Source of the DNA: Candidatus Villigracilis saccharophilus
Lineage (GTDB): Bacteria; Chloroflexota; Anaerolineae; Anaerolineales; Villigracilaceae
DNA length: 39,026 nt
Direction: 5' to 3'
NCBI GenBank assembly: GCA_016709305.1
Contig: JADJNA010000049.1
Coordinates: forward strand, 1-39,026
Both the position numbers and the translations under genes were made by a program. Shown piece by piece: positions 16,882 through 26,140 of the stretch. A model generated the notes under the pieces. That model did no database searches and was not told the origin of the DNA. It worked only from the letters and a program-made list of their open reading frames with translations. Every line of letters starts with the position of its first letter. Within the stretch, counting starts at the first letter, position 1.

Positions 16882-17922
16882 ATGTTAAACAATCCGCATC
16901 GCCGCTATAACGCCCTCACGGGTGAATGGGTACTCGTCTCACCGCACCGTGCCAAACGCCCCTGGCTTGGGCAGGTCGAAAAACTTTCTCCCGAAACACT
17001 CCCAGTTTATGATCCCACTTGTTATCTCTGTCCGCGCAATGAGCGCGCGGGCGGAGTATTTAATCCAGATTACACAAGTACATTCACCTTTGAAAATGAC
17101 TTTGCTGCTCTGCTCCGCAATCCAGTGGAAGAAGAAGCCGCTTCTCCCCACCCGCTGCTTGTCTCTGCTCCCGAGCACGGACATTGTCTGGTGGTCTGCT
17201 TCTCTCCCCGTCACGACCAGACATTACCCGAACTTGACCTGCCTTCCATTGAAAATGTCCTCACCACCTGGGCAAAAAACTCGTCGGATCTGGCAGGCGA
17301 GGATGCCATACAGTATGTACAAGTTTTTGAGAATAAAGGCGCCATGATGGGATGTTCCAATCCGCACCCGCACAGTCAGTTGTGGGCGCAGTCACAATTA
17401 CCGAACGAGATCGTCAAGGAACTTGCAACTCAAACGGAATACTTCAAAATAAATGATCATCCGCTTTTAGTGGACTATGTGCAAGAAGAACATAAACGTA
17501 AAGAGCGTATCCTGTTTGCCAACGATCACTTCACCGCGCTGGTACCCTATTGGGCGGTCTGGCCATTTGAAGTGTTGGTGACCGCGCATCGCGCATCCGC
17601 ATCCTTGAGTGAATTATCTGCATCTGAAACTTCTGCGCTGGCTGAAGTCTTCAAACAGGTGACCACCCGCTACGATAATTTATTCGAGATCTCCTTCCCC
17701 TACTCCATGGGATTCCATCAAGCCCCCGCCGATGGACAGTCGCATCCTGAATGGGTGCTGCATGCTCATTTTTATCCCCCGTTACTGCGCTCGGCAACCG
17801 TCCGCAAATTCATGGTCGGCTACGAAATGCTCGCCATGCCCCAGCGCGACATTACACCCGAGGTAGCCGCGGAACGACTGCGGGCGCTTTCAGATGTTCA
17901 TTACAAATCCATTGATAAATAA
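16882..17922 (+). CDS. galT: galactose-1-phosphate uridylyltransferase
   Basis: GalT exchanges UMP between UDP-glucose and galactose 1-phosphate in the Leloir pathway. The 346-residue length is normal. The active-site signature NPHPHSQLWAQ has the nucleophilic histidine triad region at His162-Pro-His164. Zinc-type cysteines occur in CYLCPRNER (Cys47, Cys50). The second HIT-like half contains SMGFHQAPADGQSHPEWVLHAHFYPPLLRS. An ATG follows AAGGAATAACC and the upstream glycosidase stop by two bases, so the two are co-translated. Galactokinase and UDP-glucose epimerase are not in the window. Its presence is the main reason to think the neighbouring glycosidases release galactose. Confidence 0.95.
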   Translation: MLNNPHRRYNALTGEWVLVSPHRAKRPWLGQVEKLSPETLPVYDPTCYLCPRNERAGGVFNPDYTSTFTFENDFAALLRNPVEEEAASPHPLLVSAPEHGHCLVVCFSPRHDQTLPELDLPSIENVLTTWAKNSSDLAGEDAIQYVQVFENKGAMMGCSNPHPHSQLWAQSQLPNEIVKELATQTEYFKINDHPLLVDYVQEEHKRKERILFANDHFTALVPYWAVWPFEVLVTAHRASASLSELSASETSALAEVFKQVTTRYDNLFEISFPYSMGFHQAPADGQSHPEWVLHAHFYPPLLRSATVRKFMVGYEMLAMPQRDITPEVAAERLRALSDVHYKSIDK

Positions 17923-18339
17923 TTCGACCGGACATGAACAGTGCGAATACGAGCTGATAAACACAGATGGTTTTCGATTTCAAACGGATTTGAACCCGCG
18001 CGCGATTTGAAAATGCGCGGTAGCGAAATTTTATTATGTTCCCTGCTGGACATTATAAGAAGATATTTACCTTAAAGAAGGCTGGGAATAAATTCACGGT
18101 TTGTGTATAAGTTATTTTTTTACCGTTGGTTTTGGATGACCATTGCGAGGGCTATTCGCGCGGAATTCCAACATGTTTGTAAGGTTTTACCCAATATTTA
18201 TTTAATATTTATGAAGGCGAAATAGACATTAAAACCTGCGGGGTGTATAGTTACATGGTCAAATTGTCAAATATGTAACATTGGGTTTGTCTCTGACAAT
18301 TGATCTGGACACGACTTTTAACCTATTAAGGAATAAAAG
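17923..18339. other. 417-base intergenic region between galT and the CHASE sensor
   Basis: No coding frame is supportable. A 6-bp GC-rich hairpin (CCGCGC/GCGCGG, 17996-18020) about 75 bases past galT could be a weak terminator but lacks a T tract. The rest is AT-rich and probably holds the promoter of the signalling genes; no convincing -35/-10 pair stands out. AAGGA lies 8 bases before the sensor ATG. Confidence 0.5.
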
Positions 18340-20832
18340 ATGGCAGAGATTAAACCTGCTCGGCTTCAATCATCATGGCGTGTTCGCGTGTTTGATTTTA
18401 TTCACGACTCAGGCTCTCGTAATTTGTGGCTTGCTCTGAGTCTGCTGGCCTTTGGAATGGCCCTTACCTTGCTTGCATCACTTTATGTAAAATCAGAAGC
18501 TGAAATTGCGGCTGAGCGCGAATTTGACTTCATAAGCAATGAGATCCAACTCAATATCGCGGACCGGCTCGCTTCCAGCGCGCAGGTCTTGTACAGCGGT
18601 GCGGCACTTTTTGATTCATCCGAATCAGTCACACGCGAAGAATGGCGCATCTTTACTGAGCAGCTCCGTATCGAACAACAACTGCCTGGCATTCAAGGTG
18701 TCGGCTTTGCGTTGCTCATTCCACCCGAACAGCTCGACCAGCACATCCAGCAAATTCGAGGCGAAGGCTTCCCGCAGTACACGGTCCGACCCGAGGGTGA
18801 GCGCGAGATCTACTCCTCCATTATTTATCTCGAACCTTTTTCAGGCCGCAACCTGCGCGCCTTTGGCTATGACATGTTCTCTGAACCCGTGCGCCGCGCG
18901 GCGATGGAGCAGGCGCGGGATGAAAATACCGCGGTCCTTTCCGGGAAGGTTGTTCTGGTACAGGAGACTAACGAAGATGTGCAGGCGGGGACCTTGATGT
19001 ATGTGCCGATCTACCGCCAAGGGATGCCGATCGAGACCGTTGAGCAGCGCCGCGCCGCGATCATCGGCTGGGTGTACAGTCCCTACCGCATGACCGACCT
19101 GATGCGCGGCACTTTGAGAAATTGGGAAGTGGAACAGGGGAACCAGCATGCTCATTTACAAGTTTATGATGGAGATATGATCTCTGCGGATACATTGCTC
19201 TATGACAGCCGTAGTGATGCCGATAAGGATCTTGCAAATCCCGACTCAGAGTATTCCAAGTTGACAGCGGTTGATCTCGCAGGTCATCGTTGGACCCTGC
19301 GATTCGCGCAGGTGGGTGGGTTATCTGCGTTGACAGACTATGACAGCGTTTGGCTCATCCTGTTGGGTGGGACGTGTATCAGCCTGCTTTTATTTGTATT
19401 GACGCTTTCCCTGCTCAGAACACAGGTCAATGCGCGGCGGATTGCTGAAGAATTGACGATAGAGCTCCGGGAAAGTGAAGAAAAATTCCGCCATTTTTTT
19501 GAGCAAAGCAGCGATGGGGTAGCGATTCTCGATGAAACAGGTTCGGTGATCGAATGGAATCTCGCGCTTGAAAAGCTAACTGGTTTAGAGCGTACTCAGG
19601 CACTCGGCAGGGGGTTTATTGAAGTTCAATCCACATTAACAGACGCTCAGGTTTCGGCGGATATCATCGAACAACAAAAAAATATGATGGAGATGGCCTT
19701 ACGAACCGGAAAAGCCCCTTTCCTAAATAAGCTGCTGGAAGCCTCTTATAAACAGGCGAACGGGGTAATCCGCTTTGCGCAACAGACGGTATTCCCGATC
19801 AAGGCCCGGCAGGGATTTCACCTGGGTCTCTTTTCACGGGATATCACTGAACGCAAAAAAGAAGAAGATGCAAAGCGCACAAGCGAAGTACGCTTCCGGA
19901 ATATGTTTGCCATGCACGCCGCCGTAATGCTGCTCATTGAACCAATCACAGGGGAAATTTTGGATGCCAACCTTGGGGCAGAAAAATTCTATGGTTATCC
20001 AGTCTCGCGTCTGTGCGGTATGAATATCTCTGAACTCAACATGCTTTCAGCGGAAAAAGCCAGACTTGAACGACAAAGGGCGCTCAAAGAGGAATGCAAC
20101 TATTTTATTTTTCAGCATCGGCTTGCCAATGGGAATATTCGCTGGGTCGAAGTGTATTCATCGCCCATGACCTATGAAAACAAAACGATCCTCTTTTCAA
20201 TTATCCATGATATTACCGAGCGCAAGCTGGCGGAAGAAAGAATTGATAATATAGTCAGTGAACTACAGGGCACTCTTGATACCGTCACTGCCGGCATCAG
20301 CCACATTACGGATCGCAAAGTGGAGTGGGCGAACACTGCTCACGATGAAATGTTTGGATACGAATACGGTGAAACACTCGGAATGGATACAGCAGTGTTT
20401 TATCCGGATCGGGTGGTATTTGAACAATTTGGCAGGGAAGCGTACCGCCAGCTTGGAAAAGGCGGATCTTTTAGCAAAGAAATGGAGATGTGTAAAAAGG
20501 ATGGAAGCCGCTTTTGGTGCAATCTGACCGGACGTTTGGTCAATCTTGTACGCCCTGAAGATGGCGCAATTTGTGCAGGGGCCCCAATGGGGCAGGACAT
20601 TACGCAAGCGCAGAGAACATGGGCGGGCTACAACCGCTGCAGGAAACCCAGAGAGCGGACCGCCCTGCCAAAGAGATTTGCTTTCCTGCTGTCAGAGGGA
20701 AGGGTTTTCCGGAGAATGTTCGAAGAATCCGGGGCGCCATGCAGATTATCAAAACGCACGCCCAACAAACCATGGGGGGTCTTAAGGATCTCAGGCGTGT
20801 CAAAGCCCCGAGGGAATGAAAGCACCGCCTAA
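18340..20832 (+). CDS. CHASE-domain membrane sensor with PAS repeats; degraded C-terminus
   Basis: A membrane receptor of 830 codons as read. Helix 1 is at about 28-50. An extracytoplasmic CHASE domain (about 80-300) contains LPGIQGVGFALLIPPEQ and SSIIYLEPFSGRNLRAFGYDMFSEPVRRAAMEQARD. Helix 2 is at about 337-361. Three cytosolic PAS/PAC modules follow (about 385-510, 515-640, 650-750); the first two end in the DITERK PAC signature. After MGQDITQAQR (about residue 755, base 20627) similarity to anything recognisable stops and the frame becomes Arg/Pro-rich. There is no kinase core, so it either works through the next gene or is the front half of one giant kinase. Confidence 0.82.
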   Translation: MAEIKPARLQSSWRVRVFDFIHDSGSRNLWLALSLLAFGMALTLLASLYVKSEAEIAAEREFDFISNEIQLNIADRLASSAQVLYSGAALFDSSESVTREEWRIFTEQLRIEQQLPGIQGVGFALLIPPEQLDQHIQQIRGEGFPQYTVRPEGEREIYSSIIYLEPFSGRNLRAFGYDMFSEPVRRAAMEQARDENTAVLSGKVVLVQETNEDVQAGTLMYVPIYRQGMPIETVEQRRAAIIGWVYSPYRMTDLMRGTLRNWEVEQGNQHAHLQVYDGDMISADTLLYDSRSDADKDLANPDSEYSKLTAVDLAGHRWTLRFAQVGGLSALTDYDSVWLILLGGTCISLLLFVLTLSLLRTQVNARRIAEELTIELRESEEKFRHFFEQSSDGVAILDETGSVIEWNLALEKLTGLERTQALGRGFIEVQSTLTDAQVSADIIEQQKNMMEMALRTGKAPFLNKLLEASYKQANGVIRFAQQTVFPIKARQGFHLGLFSRDITERKKEEDAKRTSEVRFRNMFAMHAAVMLLIEPITGEILDANLGAEKFYGYPVSRLCGMNISELNMLSAEKARLERQRALKEECNYFIFQHRLANGNIRWVEVYSSPMTYENKTILFSIIHDITERKLAEERIDNIVSELQGTLDTVTAGISHITDRKVEWANTAHDEMFGYEYGETLGMDTAVFYPDRVVFEQFGREAYRQLGKGGSFSKEMEMCKKDGSRFWCNLTGRLVNLVRPEDGAICAGAPMGQDITQAQRTWAGYNRCRKPRERTALPKRFAFLLSEGRVFRRMFEESGAPCRLSKRTPNKPWGVLRISGVSKPRGNESTA

Positions 20833-21162
20833 TATGGAAACAACCGCCGGAAAAAGATAAAAAAAGACCGGTGGGTAAAAAAGGAAACAACAGTCATTTT
20901 CGGGTTCGTATTGTCGGAAACATGGCCATACGGCGATGCCTGCAGCACAGATCAAGATAATGTCATCCAGTTGGGCCTTCTCTGGATCTGATCGGGAAAT
21001 GCGTCCCAAGCATCAGCCGAGCCGATCCCAAGAAACCCTACGTTTTGACCCCCAGGCAAACGGAGGGAGGGAGGGCGCTGCATCGCGAGAAAGACGCCTA
21101 CCTTTCCAGGCGAGAATTTCATTGGGGACGATTACAATCAATCTTAGGCGGCGGGAAAGTGT
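20627..21162. other. disordered stretch between sensor and hybrid kinase
   Basis: No single frame makes sense here. Scattered pieces in one frame (AKE, then MQIIKTHAQQTMGGLKDL, later VFDAMEFNTVSINVP) look like a damaged histidine-kinase-type dimerisation region. Stops occur in every frame. Purine-rich homopolymers are frequent (20859-20886), and a four-run G motif GGAGGGAGGGAGGG lies at 21062-21075. It may be a badly resolved or rearranged part of one gene covering 18340-24597. Confidence 0.5.
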
Positions 21163-24100
21163 TTGATGCGATGGAATTTAACACTGTATCCATTAATGTC
21201 CCTTGATTCCAGTTTGGGCTGGCTTTTACAGCGCCAACCCAGGCTGATAGGAAGCGATTCCGAGCCAACGCAAGCAAGCTCAGTTGCACCTGAAGCTGGG
21301 GTCGAATGCGAGGTGTGCGGAAATATTGTATTTACCCCAGATACCGAACGGGGGCCGGCAACCGACGGGAATTGGCGCTATGTCGGTCCGAATATCCAGG
21401 CGTTATGCGGGTATTCACCGGATGAATTGTTCGCTGATCCGGACCTGTGGATGGGAATGATCCTGCCGCAAGATCGGGATCGCTTAAAGATGCAGCTCAA
21501 AGAATTGACTGCGGGGGATTCACTGCATAGCGAATATAGAGTACGGAGGCGCGATGGCCGCCTGATCTGGGTGCGTGATCATGGGATCATAAAAGAGGAT
21601 CGCGTCACAGGTAAGAAATTAATCCAAGGGTTGTTATCTGAGATCACACAGCAAAAAGAGATAGAACTTGCCCAAAAAGAGAGTGAGGCGCGCTTCCGCA
21701 TCTTGTTTGATAATTCTCCGATAGCCCTGCATGAGGAAGATTTTTCAGCGGTCAAACAACGATTGGATGATCTATTGGCTGAGGGTGTTGTGGATTTTGA
21801 TTCGTATCTCTGTGAGCACCCAGAAATAGTTTTGGAGTGTGCCCAGCTGGTGCGGGTGGTGGATGTGAACAATGCAAGCCTGAAGTTATTTGGAGCTGGC
21901 TGTAAAGAAGATATGCTCACAAATCTGGCTTCCAGTTTTCCGAAACAGGGATTGGAGACATTCCGCTCTGAATTGGCGCTGATCGCATCTGGCGTATCTC
22001 ATTTTGAAATGGAAACGATAAATCAAACTCTGGATGGGAGGATGATCACAATCCAAATGAATTGGACCGCATTCCCCGGTCATGAAAGTGACTTGTCCAA
22101 GATCATTGTTTCCATTCTGGATATCACTGAACAAAAAAGAGCAGAGGCTGCCATCAGGGAGAGTGAGGCGAAGTTTAAGGCTATTATTGCCTCCTCACCC
22201 GATGGGATCGGCATGTCGTCAATGGACGGAAAAATGCTGCTCATATCTGATTCTCTGGCAAATATGTATGGATTTGCTGAGGATGAAAAAGACACTTATC
22301 TGGGAAAAAATATCTTCCAATTTATTGATAGATCGTCACACGAAACATTAAAAGATAATTTAGTTGCACTACAGAGCGGCTTAAAGTGCGGAGTATCGGA
22401 ATATCTGGCTGTTAAGAAAGATGGGAGCCGCTTTCCGGTGGATTCGAATTCCACGATTCTGCGAAATTCCGACGGCAGCCCCATCGGCATTGTATTCGTT
22501 CAAAGAGATATTACCGAACGTAAAATCGCGGAGGCAGAGCTTCTCAATACCAACCAGCAGCTCGAGGAATCCATTATCCGTGCGAACATACTTGCAGTTC
22601 AAGCCGAAATGGCGAATGTCGCCAAGAGCGAATTCCTCGCAAATATGAGCCATGAGATTCGTACCCCAATGAACGGAGTGATCGGCATGAACGGGCTGCT
22701 GTTGGAGACCGAACTAAATGAAGAACAACGGAATTATGCAGAAATTGTTCGCTCCAGTAGTGAGGCGCTTTTGACCTTGATCAACGACATCCTGGATTTC
22801 TCAAAGATAGAAGCTGGAAAATTGGAACTTGAGACTCTGGACTTCGACTTGCAGAAGATGCTCGATGATTTTGCCGCCACATTAGCTATGCGCGCCCACG
22901 AGAAGAATCTGGAATTTATTTGTATTGCCAACCCGGATGTTCCCGTTTTTCTAAAAGGAGACCCGGGACGCCTGCGTCAGATACTTACCAACCTGGTAGG
23001 CAATGCCATCAAATTTACTGCTCAGGGTGAGGTTGCGGTACGTGTGACCTGTCTGGAGGAATCTGACAGTGAAGTTGAATTGAAATTCTCGATCCGTGAT
23101 ACCGGCATTGGCATCCCGCCGGAAAAGATTGGTTTGCTCTTCAATAAATTCAGCCAGGTGGATGCCTCGACCACGCGCAAATTCGGCGGTACTGGCCTAG
23201 GGCTGGCCATCTCTAAGCAGTTAGCCGAACTGATGGGCGGCAGTGTAGGTGTTGAGAGCATAATGGGCAGGGGATCCGATTTTTGGTTTACAGTCAGAAT
23301 GAAAATCCAATCTGAGAGTGCCATGAATAGGCTGAACGAAATACCCGCTCTTGCCAGCCTGAATGGGGCACGCGTTCTGGTCGTTGATGATAACGCTACC
23401 AGCCGCGAGATCCTGAATCTACGACTGGCATCTTGGGGCGTGCGTACCTCGGAAGTGGATAATGGACCATCTGCGCTCGAGGCGTTGGCTTTAGCAAAAG
23501 AGGAGGGTGACCCCTTCCTTATTGCCATTTTGGATATGCAGATGCCCATCATGGATGGATCAACTCTTGGGCAGATGATCAAAGCAGATAAAAATCTGGC
23601 AGGAACCCAAATTGTATTGTTGTCTTCTCTCGGAGATCGCGGTGATGCCCAACGTTTTTCAAATTTTGGTTTTGCCGGCTACTTGCATAAGCCCTTACGT
23701 CATGCAGAGCTATTTAATGTGCTCTCAAACGTGCTGGTCAGCGATGTACAGGCTGTTGCAACCGGTCTGGCCGTGACGCATGATATCGGTACTTTGAATG
23801 TGAAAGCTGGAACGCGATTACTTCTGGCAGAGGATAATGCTGTCAATCAATTGGTGGCACTCGGGATACTCAAGAAACTTGGGTTAAAAGCAGACGTTGT
23901 TGCCAATGGCGCAGAAGCACTCACTGCTTTGGAAAGTATTCCCTACGATCTGATCTTGATGGATGTGCAAATGCCGGAAATGGATGGGCTGGAAGCAACC
24001 CAACGCATCCGTGATATTCGATCTGCTGTCCTCGATCACAATATTCCGATCGTTGCCATGACAGCCAATGCCATGCAGGGTGACCGTGAGCGCTGCCTTA

Positions 24101-24597
24101 AGGCAGGGATGAACGATTATGTTGCCAAACCAGTTAATCCGCAGGCATTAGCCGATGTATTGACCCGCTGGCTGCCCGTCGTAGCCAGTCTGGATAAAGT
24201 TGTAGATGGCCAATCCTCTAAGGATAAAGCTAGTGTGCCTATGGAAGAGCAGAGAGCAGTATTTGATAAAATCCATTTCTTGCAACGCTTAATGAACGAT
24301 GAGGAGCTTGCCCGCATTGTAATTGCAGGATTTCTTGAGGATATTCCGCGTCAGATCCAGGCGCTGAAAGATTGCCTTGCCAGTGGGGATGTTGTGAAAG
24401 CTGAACGTCAGGCGCATACCATCAAAGGCGCCGCCGCAAATATAGGCGGGGAAGTAGTACGCGCGACTGCCGCTGAGATGGAAAAGAGCGCCAGGATCGG
24501 TGATCTGCGCACTATTCAAACTCGAATGAGTGAATTGGATTTGCAGTTCGATGCTTTGACAGCAGTGTTAAAAAAAGAGATTTATTTTGATTCGTAA
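21163..24597 (+). CDS. hybrid sensor histidine kinase (PAS3-HisKA-HATPase-REC-REC-HPt)
   Basis: A 1144-residue BarA/ArcB-like phosphorelay kinase without a membrane span of its own. Three PAS modules cover about 50-455, with PAC endings LLSEITQQKE, ILDITEQKR and RDITERK. The HisKA motif FLANMSHEIRTP has phospho-acceptor His497. The ATPase shows DTGIGIPPE and FGGTGLGLAISKQL (about 670). Two receiver domains follow with phospho-acceptors Asp791 (LDMQMPIMDG) and Asp934 (MDVQMPEMDG). An HPt domain ends the protein with His1085 in QAHTIKGAAANIG. All relay residues are present. The start (TTG 21163) is doubtful because the first 40 residues follow the disordered stretch; the true protein may begin far upstream. 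Output probably passes to the two receivers encoded next. Confidence 0.9.
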   Translation: MMRWNLTLYPLMSLDSSLGWLLQRQPRLIGSDSEPTQASSVAPEAGVECEVCGNIVFTPDTERGPATDGNWRYVGPNIQALCGYSPDELFADPDLWMGMILPQDRDRLKMQLKELTAGDSLHSEYRVRRRDGRLIWVRDHGIIKEDRVTGKKLIQGLLSEITQQKEIELAQKESEARFRILFDNSPIALHEEDFSAVKQRLDDLLAEGVVDFDSYLCEHPEIVLECAQLVRVVDVNNASLKLFGAGCKEDMLTNLASSFPKQGLETFRSELALIASGVSHFEMETINQTLDGRMITIQMNWTAFPGHESDLSKIIVSILDITEQKRAEAAIRESEAKFKAIIASSPDGIGMSSMDGKMLLISDSLANMYGFAEDEKDTYLGKNIFQFIDRSSHETLKDNLVALQSGLKCGVSEYLAVKKDGSRFPVDSNSTILRNSDGSPIGIVFVQRDITERKIAEAELLNTNQQLEESIIRANILAVQAEMANVAKSEFLANMSHEIRTPMNGVIGMNGLLLETELNEEQRNYAEIVRSSSEALLTLINDILDFSKIEAGKLELETLDFDLQKMLDDFAATLAMRAHEKNLEFICIANPDVPVFLKGDPGRLRQILTNLVGNAIKFTAQGEVAVRVTCLEESDSEVELKFSIRDTGIGIPPEKIGLLFNKFSQVDASTTRKFGGTGLGLAISKQLAELMGGSVGVESIMGRGSDFWFTVRMKIQSESAMNRLNEIPALASLNGARVLVVDDNATSREILNLRLASWGVRTSEVDNGPSALEALALAKEEGDPFLIAILDMQMPIMDGSTLGQMIKADKNLAGTQIVLLSSLGDRGDAQRFSNFGFAGYLHKPLRHAELFNVLSNVLVSDVQAVATGLAVTHDIGTLNVKAGTRLLLAEDNAVNQLVALGILKKLGLKADVVANGAEALTALESIPYDLILMDVQMPEMDGLEATQRIRDIRSAVLDHNIPIVAMTANAMQGDRERCLKAGMNDYVAKPVNPQALADVLTRWLPVVASLDKVVDGQSSKDKASVPMEEQRAVFDKIHFLQRLMNDEELARIVIAGFLEDIPRQIQALKDCLASGDVVKAERQAHTIKGAAANIGGEVVRATAAEMEKSARIGDLRTIQTRMSELDLQFDALTAVLKKEIYFDS

Positions 24598-24650
24598 AAA
24601 TGCCGCGCTGAATTACAGGATATTATTTCAGTATCGAGGAGATCTTAACC

Positions 24651-25046
24651 ATGAAGACATTGATCGTTGAAGATGACCTTATCAGCCGTATGCTTATGCA
24701 GGAATTATTGAAAAGTTTTGGGTTGGCGCATGTCGCGGTGAATGGAGAGGAAGCTGTGAAAGCGGTTCGCCTGGCTCTGATGACGGACGATCCGTATCAT
24801 CTGGTCTGCCTGGATATTATGATGCCGGGCCTGGACGGGCAGCAGGCGTTAAGAATGATCAGACAAATGGAAGAGGATCGAGGTATCCAAATCAGTGATG
24901 GCTCGAAAATTATTATGACTACGGCGCTTGATGATTCGGAAAATAAGATTGGCGCGTTTTCGGGTCTTTGTGATGGCTACCTGACCAAGCCCATTGAGAA
25001 AGAGAAATTGCTGAATGAATTATACAGACTCAAACTTATTGCATAG
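24651..25046 (+). CDS. single-domain response regulator (CheY-like)
   Basis: A 131-residue stand-alone receiver. Acidic pair VEDD (residues 6-9), phospho-acceptor Asp in LVCLDIMMPGLDG (about 58), conserved Thr in MTTALDD and Lys in LTKPI are all present. GAGGAG precedes the ATG. It has no output domain, so it should shuttle phosphoryl groups or act by protein contact. It lies directly after the hybrid kinase with HPt and overlaps the start of the GGDEF gene, so it is probably an intermediate in the same relay. Confidence 0.9.
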   Translation: MKTLIVEDDLISRMLMQELLKSFGLAHVAVNGEEAVKAVRLALMTDDPYHLVCLDIMMPGLDGQQALRMIRQMEEDRGIQISDGSKIIMTTALDDSENKIGAFSGLCDGYLTKPIEKEKLLNELYRLKLIA

Positions 25047-25977
25047 TTCGGCAAAAAACAAACCTCCCATCCTTATCGCCGAGGATGATCTCACTTCGCG
25101 TATCATTCTGGCAGGCATCTTGGGAAAGTGGGGCTATGATCCCATTGCAGTCAACGATGGTCAGGCTGCCTGGGATGTTCTTCAACGTCCAGATGCGCCA
25201 AGCCTGGTCATTTTGGATTGGATGATGCCGAAAATGGATGGATTGGAAGTGATTCAGCAAGTGCGTGCCCGCGTCACTGAACAGCCGCCTTATATCATTC
25301 TATTGACCAGCAAGGATGAAAAAAGCGATATTTTATCCGGACTTGAAGGCGGGGCGAATGACTATATAAAAAAGCCTTTTGAGCATGAGGAATTATTAGC
25401 CAGGATCAGGGTGGGACAGCGCACGCTTGAATTACAGACCAGTCTTTATGAAGCAAAGCGTTCCATGGAGCATCTGGCGACTCGTGATCCGTTAACTGGG
25501 ATTCTTAATCGGCGCGCCATCCTCGAACAACTTTCCAAAGAACTATCTCGAATCCAACGGGGTCGTCTTGATCAGGATGACAAAAAACTTAGTATTGGTT
25601 TTTTTGATGTGGATAATTTTAAACATATTAATGACAAGTATGGGCATCAAGCCGGGGATGATGTGCTGCGTGGGATTGCGCAGATTTTAAGAACCCAGTT
25701 GCGCGGGTATGACTCAATTAGCCGTTTAGGTGGTGATGAGTTTCTGGTATTAGCGCCGGAGAGTGATGAAGCAGGTTATAAAAAACTCTACGAAAGATTG
25801 GTGGCTGTCATTGCCGCATCTCCGCTTTTAACCTGCACCGGTGAAGTCATGTTAACGATATCAATGGGAGTCGCCACTGCGCTTCCAGACAGCACCGACG
25901 ATCAATTATTAAGTAATGCTGATGCAGCCATGTATATGGCAAAGCGGGCGGGGGGCAATCGTGTGGTGTATGCTTGA
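25015..25977 (+). CDS. response regulator with diguanylate cyclase output (REC-GGDEF)
   Basis: A 320-residue PleD/WspR-type enzyme making cyclic di-GMP from two GTP. The receiver domain (about 17-135) has acidic residues AEDD, Asp68 in VILDWMMPKMDG and Lys in YIKKPF. The GGDEF domain starts at DPLTGILNRRAI (about 160) and has an intact active site GGDEF at 239-243. The product-inhibition site RxxD is present five residues before it (Arg230, Asp233). The ATG at 25015 overlaps the previous gene by 32 bases, implying coupling; a later start would cut into the receiver. Catalysis is expected to be phosphorylation-dependent and feedback inhibited. Confidence 0.93.
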   Translation: MNYTDSNLLHSSAKNKPPILIAEDDLTSRIILAGILGKWGYDPIAVNDGQAAWDVLQRPDAPSLVILDWMMPKMDGLEVIQQVRARVTEQPPYIILLTSKDEKSDILSGLEGGANDYIKKPFEHEELLARIRVGQRTLELQTSLYEAKRSMEHLATRDPLTGILNRRAILEQLSKELSRIQRGRLDQDDKKLSIGFFDVDNFKHINDKYGHQAGDDVLRGIAQILRTQLRGYDSISRLGGDEFLVLAPESDEAGYKKLYERLVAVIAASPLLTCTGEVMLTISMGVATALPDSTDDQLLSNADAAMYMAKRAGGNRVVYA

Positions 25978-26012
25978 AAGAACTTCGCCCATACTTTGCC
26001 ATATTTTATATA

Positions 26013-26053
26013 CATCAAAGACTCGTCTGGGATGAGCGCGTGAGTTTTTGATG
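26013..26053. terminator. hairpin between convergent GGDEF and modB genes
   Basis: A 12-bp stem CATCAAAGACTC/GAGTTTTTGATG (one G-U pair in RNA) lies between two converging genes. No long T tract follows, so a two-way terminator is only plausible. Confidence 0.35.
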
Positions 26054-26140
26054 AACCTACGACCATTTCAGAAAAATATCTTAAACTGCTGGAATTATCC
26101 GCTTTTTACGATCTGATGAAAATTCTTGATCTTTCAGTTT

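Noticed and set aside
17980..18002. Minus-strand GGGTTCAAATCC resembling a tRNA T-arm and possible integration site
   Set aside because: The stem does not close, there is no cloverleaf and no integrase gene is nearby.
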